NCBI GenBank assembly: GCA_022841205.1
Contig: JALHCK010000007.1
Location: forward strand, 1-64,000
Origin: Methanomicrobiales archaeon
Lineage (GTDB): Archaea > Halobacteriota > Methanomicrobia > Methanomicrobiales > Methanospirillaceae
DNA: 64,000 nt
Direction of reading: 5' to 3'
Shown here: positions 16,788 through 25,484 of the stretch, in pieces
Position numbering within the stretch: position 1 is the stretch's first letter
Layout of the letters: the number at the start of each line of letters is the position of its first letter
Made by a program: the position numbers and the translations under genes
The notes under the pieces: generated by a model
The model's input: the letters and a program-made list of their open reading frames with translations, nothing else
Told to the model about the DNA's origin: nothing
The model's database searches: none

Positions 16788-17068
16788 GCGCGACCTCCGG
16801 TGATCCCGGCAGTGGCCGCCAGCACTGATGGGGCATCTTCTGTTACAACGGTCCGGTCTTTCCCGATGCATCCCATGAATGGCGGAGTCCGCCGTGAGGC
16901 GCTGTCAAGGACAGCAGCGGCCGGAGATGCCCCGTGGGTTCCACCGGCAGATGGTCCGGGCAGGCAGGGATCGGCCATAGATTCCCGGGACAACAATCCC
17001 CGCATCATCGCACCTGCAAAAGCAAGACCGAATCCGGCCAACGCGGTGGCGATAACCGTGGCAGCCAT
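16784..17068 (-). CDS. Small membrane-anchored protein heading the pilus operon, family unknown
   Basis: 94 residues. A single N-terminal hydrophobic helix (about 2-26, rich in Ala and Gly: MAATVIATALAGFGLAFAG) is followed by a flexible Ala/Ser/Pro-rich tail. I recognise no family. It looks real because its TGA stop overlaps the TTG start of the TIM-barrel gene, which has a perfect ribosome site. It is the first of seven overlapping genes, so it is probably co-expressed with the pilus machine. The helix resembles the anchor of TIM14/J-like proteins, but no J domain or HPD motif is present. Confidence 0.55.
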   Translation of the reverse strand: MAATVIATALAGFGLAFAGAMMRGLLSRESMADPCLPGPSAGGTHGASPAAAVLDSASRRTPPFMGCIGKDRTVVTEDAPSVLAATAGITGGRA

Positions 17069-17101
17069 GGTTCCACGGTGTCTTTCACGGTAGTGTCCGG
17101 T

Positions 17102-17167
17102 CGATATCCGGAATATCGTGGCAATTTTTCACCTTCTTTGGCTTTCTTTCCGGAATGTGTTCCGGAA
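17102..17167 (-). promoter_or_regulatory. Clustered palindromes upstream of the pilus operon
   Basis: Two exact TTCCGGAA octamers lie at 17148-17155 and 17160-17167, 12 bp apart. A third CCGGA-centred palindrome, CGATAT-CCGGA-ATATCG, lies at 17102-17118. They fall 35-100 bp before the first gene of the pilus operon (start 17068). Repeated palindromes at one-turn spacing suggest binding of a dimeric regulator. No clear TATA box accompanies them. Confidence 0.4.
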
Positions 17168-17244
17168 GATCCCTGCCAGCCCCATTCCCTGTACCCGGAT
17201 TCCACCGGTATCGACGCCTGGCATCATGGCAGGACCCACCCTTT

Positions 17245-18267
17245 TTATTTCCCTGATCTCCTCAGCAGGAGGAACGCAGCCGCCACACATGCACCGACAG
17301 CAGCAGTAAATTCAAACCCGGGACCCTCGGCAGTCTTTTGCGTCGAATACGGTGCCGGGGTCACGCCTGATTGGACCGGGTGGATGTCTTCTGCAAATTG
17401 CTCCAGGACATCAACGATACGTGGGGCAGCACGGTCGACCATGTCGGTATCGACCGGATAAATCCGGTTGTTCCGGATTGCAGACACCCCTGAAAAGCGG
17501 GGTTCACTTCGGAAGAACTGTACGATTATGTCTTCCTGGCCCCCCATCCCCGTGCCCTTGTTAACGATCAGCACGTCCGGATCGACCCGGATGAAGTCCT
17601 CGATGCCGGCGACATTCCACCCCTCGACTCGCCGGAACGCATTCTCTCCCCCGGCAAGTTTTATCAGTTCGTCCTGGAACGTGCCGTTCCCGCTCACGTA
17701 GATGGGGTCATTCCAGATCACGTGGGCGACTTTTGGACGATCCTTTGTCGCACCGATCCGTTCTTCCACGGCATCGATCCGTTGTTCAAGATCCCCGGCC
17801 AGTCTTGTTGCATTATCTCCGGCCCCGGTCACCTGCCCGACAAGCCGGATATTGCCAAGTACATCTTCAAGCGTCCCGGGGTCGAGGGAAACGACCGTGT
17901 ATCCGAGCGACCTGAGGTTATTGATTGTTGCCTCACCGTTACCAAATGCAGCGACAATGAGGTCAGGCCTGAGCGCGATGACTTTCTCGATGTTCACCGT
18001 GTTGAACCCGCCGATCTTCGGTTTGTCCAGTGCCTCCGGCGGGTAGTTGCAGTACTCGGTTACGCCGACCACCCTGTCTCCCAGGCCGAGAGCGTAGAGG
18101 ATCTCGGTGTTTGATGGCGATAGGGAGATGATCCGCTGTGGTGTGCCGTTGATGGTCACCGTGGTGCCCATGTCATCGGTAACAGTAACCTGTGCGGCTG
18201 CCATCGGTACTGAAATGCCGAGGAGGATAACGAGAATAATTGGGATAATACGTTCCGGTGCGTGCAT
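17245..18267 (-). CDS. BtuF-like binding protein with PGF-CTERM surface anchor
   Basis: 340 residues. An N-terminal signal peptide (ERIIPIILVILLG...AAAQ) leads to a class III binding-protein fold: VTVTDDMGTTVTI, IISLSPSNTEILYALG, DRVVGVTEYCNYP, and ELIKLAGGENAF in the second lobe, patterns typical of cobalamin/iron-complex BtuF-like proteins. The C-terminus has a PGF motif, a hydrophobic helix and a basic RR cluster, the PGF-CTERM signal used by archaeosortase A for lipid anchoring. I placed the start at ATG 18267, since the upstream extension (from 18315) runs through an inverted repeat and precedes the signal peptide. No permease or ATPase is adjacent, so it must share one encoded elsewhere or act alone. 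Confidence 0.88.
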   Translation of the reverse strand: MHAPERIIPIILVILLGISVPMAAAQVTVTDDMGTTVTINGTPQRIISLSPSNTEILYALGLGDRVVGVTEYCNYPPEALDKPKIGGFNTVNIEKVIALRPDLIVAAFGNGEATINNLRSLGYTVVSLDPGTLEDVLGNIRLVGQVTGAGDNATRLAGDLEQRIDAVEERIGATKDRPKVAHVIWNDPIYVSGNGTFQDELIKLAGGENAFRRVEGWNVAGIEDFIRVDPDVLIVNKGTGMGGQEDIIVQFFRSEPRFSGVSAIRNNRIYPVDTDMVDRAAPRIVDVLEQFAEDIHPVQSGVTPAPYSTQKTAEGPGFEFTAAVGACVAAAFLLLRRSGK

Positions 18268-18289
18268 GGTATCAGCTTTCCGTTTTACT

Positions 18290-18315
18290 ATGAAAATCGC
18301 ATCCGCGATTTTCAT
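18290..18315. promoter_or_regulatory. Perfect 11-bp inverted repeat (hairpin or operator)
   Basis: ATGAAAATCGC (18290-18300) and its exact reverse complement (18305-18315) flank a four-base loop. It lies 23 bp upstream of the BtuF-like gene start, on the transcript leader or over the promoter. Without a following T-run on either strand it looks more like an operator or leader hairpin than a terminator. Confidence 0.5.
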
Positions 18316-18496
18316 TTTGTACGCCTGTGTCTATGTGATTTTCAGGGATGTGAGTCTTCATGTGTCCCTGGCTGGTATGGATTTGCATGGGAAAAGGGAT
18401 GAAAACAGGGGTGTTCTCCCTTTTTTGCTTGTTCATGAACCTGTGTCCCCTGTGGCCGAATGTTTCGCAGGTCACTGTAAACGATTTATTTCCTGT

Positions 18497-19024
18497 TCAC
18501 GGGAGAACATTTGTCTGCGTGGTGACAATCATCTTCCCGCTTGCAGAGTCGTAAATCTCGATGTTAACGGGTTCCCCGGTTGATGGGGCAGAGAAGGAAC
18601 CCGGAATCCATCCCGGTGCAAATGCATCAGTCCAATTGATCCTGATCTTATCACCAGTCTGAAGGGTCTTCCATGTCCATCCCCCATAGCCATCGGATAC
18701 GCCAACAGCTGTGCCATCCGGTAGATAAGTTGCATTCGCCAGATCAACCTTATTGCTCATATCCTTGAACAATCCCATGGGGATGAAAGTTCTCACGGTA
18801 ATTGCACCGCTGTTGATCGGGTCTCCTCCCTTGAAGTCGATGAGGATATACGATCCGTTATGCGCTTCTGCCCCGATACTGAGCTGGGGTGCTTTTCCTG
18901 TTGACTGTGATAAACCTCCGGCAAAAGCGCTGACCACCGCGGCGATGATTATGGTGACGACGAGCATCAGCATGACTCCCACAACCGGTGAAACTCCGTG
19001 GTCACTGAGTACAGTATTTGACAT
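18497..19024 (-). CDS. Archaeal type IV pilin N-terminal-domain protein
   Basis: 175 residues. The N-terminal DHGVSPVVGVMLMLVVTIII helix (about 8-33) is the classic archaeal Pilin_N segment, preceded by a short hydrophilic leader. The remainder is an exported beta-rich domain. GTG 19030 would overlap the preceding gene, but ATG 19024 has an ideal GGAGGTG five bases upstream, so I chose that. It is coupled to the similar pilin upstream; they share the hydrophobic helix almost exactly, while their C-terminal domains differ, as in pilin paralogue pairs. No assembly ATPase is adjacent; the machine at 9.5-17 kb is the nearest candidate. Confidence 0.88.
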   Translation of the reverse strand: MSNTVLSDHGVSPVVGVMLMLVVTIIIAAVVSAFAGGLSQSTGKAPQLSIGAEAHNGSYILIDFKGGDPINSGAITVRTFIPMGLFKDMSNKVDLANATYLPDGTAVGVSDGYGGWTWKTLQTGDKIRINWTDAFAPGWIPGSFSAPSTGEPVNIEIYDSASGKMIVTTQTNVLP

Positions 19025-19026
19025 GA

Positions 19027-19632
19027 TCACACCTCCACGACGACATTCTTGTCATAAATCGTGCTTCCTGATATCAGGTCGATCAGCCTGACGTTGACGA
19101 TCTCGTTGCCGGTGAGATTGCCGGCATCCCTGATAACCGGCTTATCAGTCACCGTGTTTCCGTACTGGCCGGTAGCCAGGTTCCCGTCGACTTTGATAAC
19201 GTCTCCGGCACGCATGATATAATTCCCAAACCAGGTTGAATTATCAGAACCCGGCCCTGTTCCCGGAATTATCAGGTACGGTTCATGATATTTTCCAGAA
19301 ACATCTGTATTCAGTGATGATTCACCCGTAGCAGCAACAGTTGATGCCACATGATAATCCCCATCCCTGCCAACCCAGCTGGTCATGACCTTTGTGTTCC
19401 TGGTGTTTATCGGGTCACCACCCAGATGTTTGATGGTCATCGATGGATCAGCACCGCTCATACCACCTTTTAACCGGATATGCGTCTCCAGCGATACCTG
19501 TGGTGCCTTCTCTTTTCCGCTCGCCAACCCGCCGGCAAACCCGCTGACCACCGCAGCGATGATGATGGTAACGACGAGCATCAGCATGACTCCCACAACC
19601 GGTGAAACGGCATCTTCTTTCTGTTTAATCAT
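19027..19632 (-). CDS. Archaeal type IV pilin N-terminal-domain protein
   Basis: 201 residues. The Pilin_N helix DAVSPVVGVMLMLVVTIIIA (about 8-33) follows a lysine-containing leader (MIKQKE), as expected for class III signal processing. The exported part is rich in Gly, Thr and Asn. It is the first of a two-gene unit; its stop nearly touches the second pilin's start and a strong ribosome site for that gene lies within its end. A TATA-like box lies about 75 bp upstream. Likely a major or minor pilus subunit; the specific pilus is not determined. Confidence 0.88.
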   Translation of the reverse strand: MIKQKEDAVSPVVGVMLMLVVTIIIAAVVSGFAGGLASGKEKAPQVSLETHIRLKGGMSGADPSMTIKHLGGDPINTRNTKVMTSWVGRDGDYHVASTVAATGESSLNTDVSGKYHEPYLIIPGTGPGSDNSTWFGNYIMRAGDVIKVDGNLATGQYGNTVTDKPVIRDAGNLTGNEIVNVRLIDLISGSTIYDKNVVVEV

Positions 19633-19705
19633 CCTTATTCCTCCAATTTAGTGGAGTTATGCGGAAGGGCCCGCCCACACAACACAAAATGATTTTAGTT
19701 ACAAC

Positions 19706-19715
19706 TATTTAAATT
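19706..19715 (-). promoter_or_regulatory. Candidate TATA box for the pilin pair
   Basis: The palindromic TATTTAAATT lies in an AT-rich stretch about 75 bp upstream of the first pilin start (19632). It fits the archaeal TATA consensus and would leave a leader of about 50 nt. Confidence 0.4.
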
Positions 19716-20131
19716 GATCAACTTTGTTTTGTCTAACTCAAGGCTGTTTGTTTAAATATGCCGACCGTCCAATTGAGACAATATGAAATCCTCGCTGTTC
19801 ATTCGTTGGAGGCGGGCTTACTGGCCGTATCTGCCGGGATAGCCGCCAGGCTTCAGGAAGGTCTCCAGCCTCGCACCGCACCGCGCTCCTGGCATGGTGA
19901 TCACCCGTAAGAACTGCCCGCAGAGAATGCAGAAAAGGAAAAGATCGCCATCCCGTGTTTCGTGATGCTGACTCTCCGTCTCCCCTGGGATCTCTTTTCA
20001 TCCGCCGTCCAGGTTACATTTCGTGATAGTCTTTGTCGTCGTAAAAGACTGGGGTATATCAGTCCCGGGCCCGTGCTGGCATAATCATAATCCGGTGGTG
20101 CCTTTGAGAACCCGGCATACGGAAAAAAGGG
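19716..20131. other. Intergenic, no supported gene
   Basis: A minus-strand frame at 19738-20001 (87 codons) has no recognisable domain, a skewed Arg/Ser/Pro content and no ribosome site, so I do not call it. The stretch holds the 3' end region of the large surface-protein gene's transcript and the upstream region of the pilin pair. Confidence 0.4.
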
Positions 20132-23100
20132 TTATTTTTCTTCAGAGAGCTCGTTGCCTTTTTCCTTCCGGTAGGAGTAGTATGCAAGGCCTGCGAGGAC
20201 GATGATCACCAGGATGACGGGGATAAGCCATGACGATGGTAACTGTGACCGGGCAGGAGGAGCGGTGGTAGTGGGGATCGCGGTGGTCCCGGTTGTCTCA
20301 ACAGTCCCGGTTGTTGGCGGTGGAGTGGTTGGGAGGGTAGTAACGGTTGCATTCTCCTCTCCGCCAGCTGGGGTGGCAATGGTGGTTGGTGTGGCAGTCG
20401 GTGTGGCAGTCGGGGTGTAGTAGCTTCCGCCACCACCTCCGCCTCCGCCACCTCCACCGCCGCCACCGGTCACCCGGAAGGTTGCGGTGATGGTGTGGTT
20501 TTCGTTCACGTTCTCAAAAGTCCATGTAAGGTGCGCCGCCCTTGACACACCGTCCACGGTAACTGCCTGGATCGTGTAGTACGGCTGTGGAGTGATATTG
20601 AAGGAAATATTTCCTCCAGCCGGGACAGCGACAAGACCTCCCGGGGTGATCTGTCCTCCGCTCCCTGCCGTGGCATTGATGTAGAACTGATCCACAGGTG
20701 AAGTGACGCTGATAAACCCGGGTTTTGATGTAAAGCCACTGCCGAGATCGTTTGTTGCCGTGAGGTTAACGGTATACGACCCCTCTTCGGTATATACATG
20801 GACCGGGTTTTTTGTGGTGGCCATCGTGTTGTCACCGAATTCCCAGTACCAGGAACCGGGATAGTTGCCGGAGGTATCAGTAAACTGGACAGACAGTGGG
20901 GCAGTCCCGGAGGTCACGTTGGCAGAGAAGTCAGCCACTGGCGGGTCAGGGGAAAGCGACCCGATCGCATAGACATTACCATCACCGCTGCCGATGTAGA
21001 CCACTCCATTGACTACCGCGGGGCTCGACGTCACCCTGCCCCCGACATCGAACGCCCAGATGAGTGCTCCCGTCGAGGCGTTGAGCGCATAGGTGTTGTT
21101 GTCGTAACTCCCGAAATAGACCACCCCGTTTGCCACCGCAGGGCTGGATTGCACCCTCCCTCCGGTAGTAAAACTCCATACGATGGCACCGGTTGACGCA
21201 TCAAGGGCGTAGGTGTTATTGTCATTGCACCCGATATACACCACGCCGTCAGCAACAGCGGGGCTTGACATGGTTCCTTCTTCGGAGGGAAACTCCCAGA
21301 GCAGGCTCCCGGTGTGTGCGTCGAATGCATGGAAATTACTATTTCTTCCACCCCCGGCAAAGACAACCCCCCCTGACACCGCAGGACTTGAAAAAGCAGA
21401 CCAGCCATTTTCGGGAGCATAGTCCCAGATGGATGCCCCGGTGAATGCGTCAAGTGCATAGAGCATTCCCCCATACGTCTGCACGTAGACAATACCATCC
21501 GCTATCGCCGGGCTGGAGTAGATCCTGTTCCCATCATTTTCTGATGGAGTGAAGGCATGGCTCCATACGGGCACACCGGTCTCTTCATCGAATGCATAGA
21601 TGGTCCCATCCATGTTGCCAATGTAAACGATCCCGTCGGTCACTGCTGCACTGGAACTTACGCTGCTCCTGGAAGTGGACCGTATGGGCAGTTTATAATC
21701 CCAGAGCAGTTCTCCTGAATAAGCATCGACCGCGTGGACCTTTGTCTTCAGGCCCCCGATATAGACGACCCCGTTTGAGACAGCAGGGCTTGAGCTCACG
21801 TAGTCGTTGCGCTCCATGGTATTATATTTCCAGGACAGGGTTCCTGTCGTCGCATTCAATGCGTAGAGGTTCCTGTCCTGGCTCCCCACGTAGACAACGC
21901 CGTCTGCCACCGAAGGGCTGGATGACACTGGCGCCCCGGTCCTGCAGGTCCAGAGGAGCGAAGGCTGCGGCCTCCTCCCGCCATCATCGTACACACCAGT
22001 ATTGCTAAGGTCGGACCGGAACTTCCGGGCCATCACTGTCGCCGGGTTGTCTGTCACACGCAGGAGCACGGTGTTCGATGATTCCCCTGATGCCGGGTCA
22101 TGCACGGTGATTTTCACCCGTCGCGAGTGTGCGACATTTCCGGCAGGGACTTCCATGCTGACATGGTCCGGCTGCAGGTACTGCGTTGCCTGCTCAATTC
22201 CATCCCACAGAATGGTACATGCAGGGGTATATCCTGTGCCGTACACATCGAGCGTGAATGCGGGGCTGTCTTCAACTACATCCGATGGATCAAGGGTAGA
22301 GATGGAGAGCGCCCCGGAAGTCGTTGTATCGGTCACCATGGTCGCGTTGACCAGTCCGTTCACCCCGGCAGTCCTTATTCCGATCGTGTATGCTGTCGAA
22401 GGGGTAAGCCCGGTTGCAGTCCAGGTCTCTTTCCCTGCGGTCACGTTCTCCTGGAACACGCCGTCCAGGTAGACCATGGCGCAGGAGAACCCGAGCGTCC
22501 CGGGATCGGTCCAGGCCCAGGTGATCTCTGCCCCGTTCGCGGTCGTGGCATGCAGACCGGTCACGCTCTCCGGAGGGTCGTCCGGCAACGCGGCAAGCGC
22601 GTAAAGCTGGCCATCATACCCCTGGATATAGAGGACCCCGTGTGCGATGGCAGGGCTTGAAAACCCTCCTTCATCCGTTGAATATTCCCAGAGCAGATCT
22701 CCTGTTCCTGCATCGAGGGCAGAGACGGTACCGGTATTACTTCCGAAATACACGACTCCATTTGCCACCGAGGGACTCGACTGGATCGGCTTACCCGTTG
22801 CATACTCCCAGAGAAGGTTCCCGGTCGATGCATCGAGCGCGTAAAGGTGGCCATCAGTGCTCCCGGCATACACCACCCCATCTGATACCGCCGGGCATGA
22901 GCATCCCCTGGCAGGATAGTCCCAGAGGAGATCCCCGGTCATGGCATCGAGGGCATAGAGATTATCGTCCATGCTATGGAAGTAGACGATCCCATCCACC
23001 ACTGCCGGGCTGGAATCGGAATAAATATCGCCGATGGTGTAGGTCCACAGGAGTGCCCCGGTGCCTGCATCGAGGGCATAGAGATCTCCGTCCTGGCTTT

Positions 23101-24082
23101 CGAAGTAGACAATGCCGTAGGCCACTGCCGGGCTCGATCTCACCGCGCCACCGGTTGGATAGTTCCAGAGAAGGGTGCCGGTCTCAGCATCAAGCGCGTA
23201 GACGTTCTTATCCCCGCTCCCGGCATACACAACACCTCCTGATACTGCCGGGCTGGAATGCACGCTCGACCCGGTCCGGTAATTCCAGATGGGGATCCCG
23301 GTTGAGGCATCGAGCGCGTAGATGTTGTAATCGTTGCTACCCACATAGACTACATTGCCCGCGACGGCGGGACTTGACATTCCGCCCCCATTCGGGGAGT
23401 CCCAGGTGAGTGCCCCGGAAAATGCGTCCATGGCAAGGATATCATATATCCCGCAGATATAGACGACCCCGTTTACCACCGTCGGGCTGGAACCGTAATA
23501 GCTCTCGGTCATGTACTTCCAGAGCAGCTCGTTCCCGGGCCTTGTCCCGCCGTCATCATAGACGCCCGAGTTGGAGGAGTCCGACCGGTACTTCCAGGCT
23601 TTCGCGCCGCCAGTGCTGTCCCTGACCGGGAAGAACACGGGGTTTGATAACTCCTCTGCAGCACTGTCATAAACAGTGATATTCACCAACGCCGGGTGTG
23701 AGATCATTTCAGCCGGCACATCGACTGACAGGTGGCCCGAATCATGGAACTGCGCCGGCTGCTCTTCGCCATTCCAGAGGACACGGGAAGCCTCTCCAAA
23801 CCCGGAGCCGTATATTCCGAGGTCAACCCCGGGGTCCCCGGCTGTTGCATACGCCGGGTCAAGGTGCGTGACAAGAAGGCTTTCCGTTGTGGCGGTATGG
23901 TTTCCCTCCACCACTTCCGGGCTCAGGACCACTGTGCCGTCCGGCTCCGTCCCCCCGTCATCATAGACGCCTGAATTGTTGAGGCCAGACTGGAACCCCC
24001 AGGCCTGCTCATCGGCGGCCACATTCGCAGATACAACAAAAATAAGGATGAACAGTCCAGCTATTGTGAAAATTGGTTTCAT
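20132..24082 (-). CDS. Large surface protein: TIG, two PQQ-type beta-propellers, PKD, C-terminal membrane anchor
   Basis: 1316 residues. Order: signal peptide (MKPIFTIAGLFILIFVVSA); TIG/IPT domain (about 65-140); first PQQ-like propeller (about 165-500) of repeats such as SSPAVANGVVYFGS...YALDASTGALLW; a fibronectin III-like segment; second TIG domain (about 600-675); second propeller (about 690-1030); PKD domain (NYPGSWYWEFGDN); a bacterial-repeat-like domain; a polyglycine run; a Thr/Pro-rich stalk; and a final membrane helix with KEKGNE-like charged tail. I chose ATG 24082 because it begins the signal peptide. The motif SGVYDDGG appears three times, before each propeller and at the N-terminus. 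It is a cell-surface adhesion or binding protein; no enzyme residues are evident. Confidence 0.88.
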   Translation of the reverse strand: MKPIFTIAGLFILIFVVSANVAADEQAWGFQSGLNNSGVYDDGGTEPDGTVVLSPEVVEGNHTATTESLLVTHLDPAYATAGDPGVDLGIYGSGFGEASRVLWNGEEQPAQFHDSGHLSVDVPAEMISHPALVNITVYDSAAEELSNPVFFPVRDSTGGAKAWKYRSDSSNSGVYDDGGTRPGNELLWKYMTESYYGSSPTVVNGVVYICGIYDILAMDAFSGALTWDSPNGGGMSSPAVAGNVVYVGSNDYNIYALDASTGIPIWNYRTGSSVHSSPAVSGGVVYAGSGDKNVYALDAETGTLLWNYPTGGAVRSSPAVAYGIVYFESQDGDLYALDAGTGALLWTYTIGDIYSDSSPAVVDGIVYFHSMDDNLYALDAMTGDLLWDYPARGCSCPAVSDGVVYAGSTDGHLYALDASTGNLLWEYATGKPIQSSPSVANGVVYFGSNTGTVSALDAGTGDLLWEYSTDEGGFSSPAIAHGVLYIQGYDGQLYALAALPDDPPESVTGLHATTANGAEITWAWTDPGTLGFSCAMVYLDGVFQENVTAGKETWTATGLTPSTAYTIGIRTAGVNGLVNATMVTDTTTSGALSISTLDPSDVVEDSPAFTLDVYGTGYTPACTILWDGIEQATQYLQPDHVSMEVPAGNVAHSRRVKITVHDPASGESSNTVLLRVTDNPATVMARKFRSDLSNTGVYDDGGRRPQPSLLWTCRTGAPVSSSPSVADGVVYVGSQDRNLYALNATTGTLSWKYNTMERNDYVSSSPAVSNGVVYIGGLKTKVHAVDAYSGELLWDYKLPIRSTSRSSVSSSAAVTDGIVYIGNMDGTIYAFDEETGVPVWSHAFTPSENDGNRIYSSPAIADGIVYVQTYGGMLYALDAFTGASIWDYAPENGWSAFSSPAVSGGVVFAGGGRNSNFHAFDAHTGSLLWEFPSEEGTMSSPAVADGVVYIGCNDNNTYALDASTGAIVWSFTTGGRVQSSPAVANGVVYFGSYDNNTYALNASTGALIWAFDVGGRVTSSPAVVNGVVYIGSGDGNVYAIGSLSPDPPVADFSANVTSGTAPLSVQFTDTSGNYPGSWYWEFGDNTMATTKNPVHVYTEEGSYTVNLTATNDLGSGFTSKPGFISVTSPVDQFYINATAGSGGQITPGGLVAVPAGGNISFNITPQPYYTIQAVTVDGVSRAAHLTWTFENVNENHTITATFRVTGGGGGGGGGGGGGGSYYTPTATPTATPTTIATPAGGEENATVTTLPTTPPPTTGTVETTGTTAIPTTTAPPARSQLPSSWLIPVILVIIVLAGLAYYSYRKEKGNELSEEK

Positions 24083-24122
24083 GAGATCACTACTACTGCC
24101 GTAAATGAACAGTTGGCGGACA

Positions 24123-24131
24123 CTATTTATG
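24123..24131 (-). promoter_or_regulatory. Candidate TATA box for the large surface protein gene
   Basis: CATAAATAG on the minus strand (24123-24131) lies 41-49 bp upstream of ATG 24082, the normal distance for an archaeal promoter with a short leader. Confidence 0.4.
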
Positions 24132-24687
24132 TATTTGCGCATACCCGGCGGCATGCAGGAAGACCGTATTGCGATTTACGGAGCCTCTGGTGGGGCAGAT
24201 CTCCCCTCTTCTCCGCCTCCGCTCCACTGACCACGGCAACCCTGGATAAGGGCACATGCTCCGGACGACCCGGCGGCATTAAACGCACCACTCCTTGCTT
24301 TTATGTCACTCCTCCGTCGATCCTGGAATTCTCCCACAGTCTCATTTCCAGGCATATTCTCCCTATGACCCGGCCTAATCCCTGTCCCGGAACTTGTCCC
24401 CTCATTCCAGGCTTAATAAAGAGCAAACTTTCCAACCCCGTTTCGCCCGCAATTCGCGGAAACAATCAGTTACCACACGAATCTCTTGTGGCGTGGATAC
24501 CATCACCCTTCACAGGTGCACCGGGCATGTAAAACCCGGGGAAAAATAAGCCGGAAAACAGCCCCGATTGCTCTCAGATAACCGGGGTTCCGAAGGATCG
24601 AACATCAACTCCCGGTCTCCGGACATCCCCCGGGTACTGGAACGAATTTTTTAGTGGTTTATCATCCATGTCCCACACCAGCTATGC
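24132..24687. other. Intergenic, about 550 bp, no supported gene
   Basis: Neither strand shows a frame with family resemblance. The plus-strand frame 24113-24532 has no ribosome site and a composition unlike coding sequence here. I looked for tRNA-like T-arm and acceptor pairs and saw none. Confidence 0.4.
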
Positions 24688-25407
24688 CTATAGATCGGCA
24701 AGATACTGCTCGCGGTTATTGAGGAAGTCCCGGTAGATCCGGAAGTAATCCGTCTCTTCGTAGACGACCTTCCGGATCGGTGCATGGTCGAAGCTGTAGA
24801 TCTCTGCATCGGGATAAGCGAGGAGGATTGGCGAATGGGTGGCGATGATGAACTGGACCGGGCCGGTCGCAGTGGTCCTTGAAAAAAGCCGCAGGAGCTC
24901 AAGCTGCATCCGGGGCGAGAGGGCGTTTTCGGGCTCGTCAAGGAGGTACAGGCCGGGTATCCTGAACCGGTTCTCAAAAAAAGCCATGTGGGACTGCCCG
25001 TGCGATCGCTCAAGCAGGGAGACGTTCCCGAAGTACTTCAGCGATTCCGGGTCGGCAACCGCCCATTCGTCAAGGACTTCGGCAAAATGGCGGAATATCT
25101 CGGATGCAAAAAACGATCCACCACACTCCCCGCCATCCCCTTCGAACGTGATGTACCGGTAAAGGTCGTCCTCGTGGGGGTTGTGGTGGTACCGTCCCCT
25201 CTGGTGCTCCTCCCAGATGTGGATGCCGCTCTTCCGGGCAATAGCCGAGAGCAGCGTTGACTTCCCTGTCCCATTCTCCCCTATGAAGAAGGTAACCGGC
25301 CGGGAAAACCCGATGCAGCCCGTCTTCCTGAAGACCTCAAGGCTGAAAGGGTAGTGGTGACGTGTCGGGAACCTTTCATGGAGCAGGCAGAGCCGTGTCA
25401 GGATCAC
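24688..25407 (-). CDS. Small AAA-family ATPase (ABC/SMC-like, single protein)
   Basis: 239 residues. Walker A is FFIGENGTGKSTL (about 40-52), Walker B is LYLLDEPENALSP (about 158), and the switch histidine is in FIIATHSPIL, the pattern of AAA_21/AAA_23 'predicted ATPases' related to RecF and OLD. There is no coiled coil and no nuclease domain. Stand-alone members are common and uncharacterised. The GTG start has a weak ribosome site and could lie a few codons downstream. It is divergent from the ART-like gene, with only 77 bp between them, so the two may share a control region. Confidence 0.85.
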   Translation of the reverse strand: MILTRLCLLHERFPTRHHYPFSLEVFRKTGCIGFSRPVTFFIGENGTGKSTLLSAIARKSGIHIWEEHQRGRYHHNPHEDDLYRYITFEGDGGECGGSFFASEIFRHFAEVLDEWAVADPESLKYFGNVSLLERSHGQSHMAFFENRFRIPGLYLLDEPENALSPRMQLELLRLFSRTTATGPVQFIIATHSPILLAYPDAEIYSFDHAPIRKVVYEETDYFRIYRDFLNNREQYLADL

Positions 25408-25484
25408 AACATTACCGTTTCTTCCGCGATCTTTTTATCATTCCGGAAGATTTTTCACGGATTTCTCCGATATGTTCATGCGAA

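Noticed and set aside
19738..20001. An 87-codon minus-strand open frame before the pilin pair
   Set aside because: No ribosome site, no recognisable domain and Arg/Ser/Pro-rich composition typical of non-coding high-GC sequence.
20400..20470. A repetitive CCACC/CCGCC tract that could be taken for a repeat array
   Set aside because: It encodes the polyglycine linker of the large surface protein; repeats are codon runs, not spaced units.
24113..24532. A 139-codon plus-strand open frame upstream of the surface protein
   Set aside because: Overlaps the likely promoter of the divergent gene and has no family resemblance.
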